64,000 nucleotides of DNA, from NCBI RefSeq assembly GCF_900696085.1, contig NZ_CAADFC020000004.1, positions 938,985 to 1,002,984 of the forward strand. Direction: 5' to 3'. The position numbers were made by a program, and so were the translations under genes. The DNA comes from Bradyrhizobium ivorense (GTDB taxonomy: Bacteria > Pseudomonadota > Alphaproteobacteria > Rhizobiales > Xanthobacteraceae). The notes under the pieces are model-generated. The model was not told the origin of the DNA. It was given only the letters and a program-made list of their open reading frames with translations, and did no database searches. Below, piece by piece: positions 61,624 through 64,000 of this stretch. How positions within the stretch are numbered: position 1 is the first letter of the stretch; every line of letters starts with the position of its first letter.

Positions 61624-62405
61624 CTGCGGTCCGCCACCGGGATCTTGGGGTTGAGATGGATGCTGATCGGCTGTCCGACCCGCAGCACATCGGGCCGGCT
61701 CGGCCGCGCCTGGATCAGATAGACCAGCTTGTTGCGCTCATCGAGGCTGTAGATCACAGGCGGGGTGTATTCCGCCGTGGTGGCGATGAAGTAGATCTTT
61801 GCGGTGAGATCTTCAGCGCAATTGTCGCAGCTCACCTTGACCTCGTCGCCGAGCGCGAGCTTCGGCAGCTCGGTCTCCGGCACGAAGAAGCGCAGCTTCA
61901 TGTTGCCGGGCGGCATAATCGAGAGCACCGGCCGCTGCGCCTGCACCATCTCGCCCTCACGGAAATAGATCTGCTGGATCGCGCCGGCGATCGGGGCAAA
62001 ACCCTTGCGGCGGTCGAGCCGGGTCTGCGAGGTGTTGACGCGCGCCTCGGCGATGCGCAGCGCCGAGACCGCGGAATCCAGATTGGCCTGGGTGCCGGAG
62101 CCGGTGCCACGCAGCGAGGCGGCGCGGTCGTAGGTCTGCTGCGCATTGGCCAGCGTCGCATTGCTCTGGTTGAGATCGGCGCGCTGCAGATCGTCGTCGA
62201 CGGTGTAGAGCAGGTCGCCGGGCTTGACCTCGTCGCCCTCGCGCACGTTGAGCTTGGTGACACGGCCGGACTCGTCGGGGCTGGCGAAGATCATGTCGGC
62301 CTCGACCCAGCCCTGGAAGCCGGGGTCGCGCTTCTCCTGACAGCCGGCAAGCACCGCCGCCAGCGCGGCGACGGCGAGACACTGCAATATGCGCGACGAG
62401 GTCAT
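61620..62405 (-). CDS. HlyD family efflux periplasmic adaptor, probable lipoprotein
   Basis: The 261-residue protein starts at ATG 62405, overlapping the TetR stop by 4 bp. The N-terminus ends in a lipobox LAGC (residues 19-22), so it is a lipoprotein. GWVEADMIFASPDESGRVTKLNVREGDEVKPGDLLYTVDDD is the first biotinyl-lipoyl half, a coiled-coil follows, and APIAGAIQQIYFREGEMVQAQRPVLSIMP is the second half. It links the ABC pump to an outer-membrane channel not found here. It resembles YbhG. Confidence 0.92.
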   Translation of the reverse strand: MTSSRILQCLAVAALAAVLAGCQEKRDPGFQGWVEADMIFASPDESGRVTKLNVREGDEVKPGDLLYTVDDDLQRADLNQSNATLANAQQTYDRAASLRGTGSGTQANLDSAVSALRIAEARVNTSQTRLDRRKGFAPIAGAIQQIYFREGEMVQAQRPVLSIMPPGNMKLRFFVPETELPKLALGDEVKVSCDNCAEDLTAKIYFIATTAEYTPPVIYSLDERNKLVYLIQARPSRPDVLRVGQPISIHLNPKIPVADRR

Positions 62406-63130
62406 GTCGTCCTCCGTTCGCCAAAAATCAGATCGAGATGCACCTTGAACATCGCGATGCCGTCGAGCGGCGCGTGGCGGGCGAACAGGCTCTGCCAAAT
62501 CACCGCGACGATCGCGGGCGCGACGATCAGTTGCGGGAAGTGCGCCAGCTCCTTCTGCCTGATCTCGCCGCGCGTGATCGCGAGTTGAACCAGCCGGTGC
62601 ATGGCGGCCAGCCCCTTCGACACCACCTCGCGGAAATAGAAATCGGCGATCGCCGGGAAGCGCGGCCCCTCCGAAACGATCAGCCGAATGATGTCGCCGC
62701 GCCGGGTCGTTGCCACCTCGCGAATGAAAATCTCGGCAAATCCCTCCACCGCATCGCGCACCGGGCCGGTGATCGTGGGCGGCGCGGCCAAGCGGCTGAT
62801 CAGCGGGACCAGCGCGGTGCGGATCAGCTCCTCGAACATCGACTCCTTGTCCTTGAAGTGCAGGTAGAGCGTGCCCTTGGCGACCCCTGCCCGCTTGGCG
62901 ATGTCGTCGAGCCGGGTCGCGGCAAAGCCGCGCGCGACGAACTCGTCCATCGCCGCCTCGACGATGGCCGCCCGCCGCTCCGCCGACCTTTCCGCGCGGT
63001 TCGCCACGGGCCTCGCCTCGGCCAGTTTTGCCGAGACGACCTTCGGAGTCTTGGCCGAGGCAGCCCGGATCGCGGCCTGGCGGGGCCGTTGGGGCGATGG
63101 GCGGGTCGGTTTATCGGTGCGCTTTGTCAT
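62402..63130 (-). CDS. TetR/AcrR family transcriptional regulator
   Basis: The 242-residue protein has a basic leader of about 50 residues (TRPSPQRPRQAAIRAASAKTPKV) before the TetR helix-turn-helix RRAAIVEAAMDEFVARGFAATRLDDIAKRAGVAKGTLYLHFKDKESMFEEL. A C-terminal ligand domain follows. It starts at ATG 63130 and is the first gene of the four-gene efflux operon, with a perfect palindrome 10 bp upstream of its start. Autorepression of the whole operon, released by an exported compound, is likely. Confidence 0.93.
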   Translation of the reverse strand: MTKRTDKPTRPSPQRPRQAAIRAASAKTPKVVSAKLAEARPVANRAERSAERRAAIVEAAMDEFVARGFAATRLDDIAKRAGVAKGTLYLHFKDKESMFEELIRTALVPLISRLAAPPTITGPVRDAVEGFAEIFIREVATTRRGDIIRLIVSEGPRFPAIADFYFREVVSKGLAAMHRLVQLAITRGEIRQKELAHFPQLIVAPAIVAVIWQSLFARHAPLDGIAMFKVHLDLIFGERRTT

Positions 63131-63139
63131 GAGTCAAAT

Positions 63140-63159
63140 ATGACTGACTAGTCAGTCAT
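63140..63159. promoter_or_regulatory. TetR operator: perfect 20-bp palindrome
   Basis: ATGACTGACTAGTCAGTCAT is its own reverse complement and lies 10 bp before the TetR start. Such TGACTGA-type palindromes are known TetR-family operators. It should control the TetR-HlyD-ABC operon. Confidence 0.85.
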
Positions 63160-63296
63160 TGTCAAGATGATGGGAGGAAAACGCATATCGGCGCGGAACG
63201 TTCCTGGCGGTTTTGCTGCGATCCGACTCGCCGTTCCGGCGTCGCGCACCGATTGACGCGGGTGGTTATAAGTCCCTGCTTTCGCCGGGCCACACT

Positions 63297-63382
63297 GTCA
63301 TTGCGAGGCGCGACAGCGACGAAGCAATCCATCGCTCCGCATATGCGGCGCTATGGATTGCTTCGCTGCGCTCGCAATGACG
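63297..63382. repeat. CGTCATTGCGAG palindromic repeat, copy 3 of 3
   Basis: GTCATTGCGAGGCGCGACAGCGACGAAGCAATCC and GGATTGCTTCGCTGCGCTCGCAATGAC enclose GCATATGC. The closest copy is 56712-56798. Confidence 0.85.
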
Positions 63383-63419
63383 GGGTGAGTTCGAGCCGCA
63401 ACTCACGCAGCTAGCTCGG

Positions 63420-63543
63420 TGTCATCACCCGCGCATGCGGGTGATCCAGTATTCCAGGGGCGGTCGTGCTTGAGCCGACAGGCCGCGGCGTACTGGATCG
63501 CCCGGTCCATGTGCGCAATTGCGCACAGGCCGGGCGATGACAT
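63420..63543. repeat. TCATCACCCGC intergenic repeat
   Basis: GTCATCACCCGCGCATGCGGGTGAT and GATCGCCCGGTCC...GGCCGGGCGATGAC bracket CCAGTATTCC and TACTGG, with an inner GTGCGCAATTGCGCAC palindrome. It fills the gap before the P450 gene. The whole 63160-63662 interval holds no gene apart from repeats. Confidence 0.75.
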
Positions 63544-63662
63544 TCGTGGGCGGGAGCCCTCTCCATTACGATTGCAACGAACTTCGGCCGTCCGGCAATC
63601 GAGACGTAAAACGGGGATGCCTAGAGAGGAGAAGTCTCAGTCAAGGACGAGAGGGAATCCCA

Positions 63663-64000
63663 ATGGCAGAAGTTATCGGCACGAGCGATCGGGTGGCTCT
63701 CGGCGCTTTCGACGGCCTGCCGGTTCTGAATGTGGCAGACCTCGACGCCGATCCTCACGGCATGTTCCGCAGGTATCGCGCCGCCTATCCCTTTGTCGGA
63801 CATCAAGCGGGAGGTTACCTCATACTGCGCCATGCCGACATTGAGCGGCTTGGCAATGGTTCGGGTACGGCCGCATCCGAAACGGCCCACCCGGAAATGT
63901 TCGGTGTCACCGAGGGAGCGCTGTTCGATTTGTTCGAGCAGGGAATGCTCACCGCGAATGGCGCCGTTCATCGTCGCCGGCGCTCACCGTTCTCCAGAAG
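63663..64000 (+). CDS. Cytochrome P450, N-terminal part
   Basis: The gene starts at ATG 63663 behind GAGGGA and runs off the right edge after 112 residues. DADPHGMFRRYRAAYPFVGHQAGGYLILRHADIERL and the segment GMLTANGAVHRRRRSPFSR (the C-helix region with the conserved H-x-x-x-R heme-propionate contacts) are typical of bacterial class I P450s. The heme-binding cysteine lies beyond the window. A GC-poor 5' leader separates it from repeats. Partner ferredoxin genes, if any, are not visible. Confidence 0.85.
   Translation, partial: MAEVIGTSDRVALGAFDGLPVLNVADLDADPHGMFRRYRAAYPFVGHQAGGYLILRHADIERLGNGSGTAASETAHPEMFGVTEGALFDLFEQGMLTANGAVHRRRRSPFSR

Overview
The window reads as chromosomal DNA of an alphaproteobacterium, most likely Bradyrhizobium or a close relative (Nitrobacteraceae). 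The evidence is the high GC content, the dense codon-biased genes, a Usg-family protein, a phasin, a groESL operon with both an alphaproteobacterial RpoH-type promoter and a CIRCE element, and many intergenic palindromic repeats of the kinds common in that group. No rRNA, CRISPR array or transposase was seen. The species is inferred, not proven.

Layout. 1-5.1 kb: a plus-strand catabolic operon (M81/MlrC peptidase, M20 amidohydrolase, amidase, enoyl-CoA hydratase, alpha/beta hydrolase) with overlapping genes. 5.1-9.7 kb: minus-strand NIT-domain chemoreceptor, quinone oxidoreductase, DsbA-like isomerase and glutathione transferase. 9.8-13.1 kb: MetE-like protein, an uncharacterised protein, gpt and a CinA-like protein. 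13.2-16.7 kb: an ATP-grasp / alpha-E / transglutaminase cassette behind a strong sigma54-type promoter match. An Anbu proteasome homologue, the family's usual partner, lies 10 kb further on at 26.6 kb. 16.8-20 kb: E2, E1-beta and E1-alpha of a 2-oxoacid dehydrogenase. 20-31.3 kb: small proteins (GYD, Mth938), an exported PCMT-like protein, hydrolases, a peptide-ABC binding protein, Anbu, an SDR, an MFS carrier and a NupC-type carrier.

31.4-33.9 kb is visibly lower in GC and encodes an exported caspase-like protease overlapping an alpha/beta hydrolase. 34-38.4 kb: a cupin with a histone-H1-like tail, usg, groES-groEL and a phasin. 38.4-43.5 kb: small proteins, a Crp-type regulator and a 1,122-residue SAM-cyclase-ATPase. 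43.7-45.4 kb: a slipin preceded on the same strand by a tandem array of degenerate tRNA-like elements, which is the most unusual arrangement in the window. 45.5-58 kb: LysR regulator with isochorismatase-family hydrolase, AMP nucleosidase, an anchored L,D-transpeptidase-like protein, DUF899, two glycosyltransferases, DUF72/DUF488 and PhzF. 58-63.2 kb: an adenylate/guanylate cyclase and a TetR-HlyD-ABC export operon with a perfect 20-bp operator palindrome. A cytochrome P450 runs off the right edge.

Repeats are a theme. At least six genes end inside or directly against an intergenic repeat, and several take their TAG stop from the repeat end itself.
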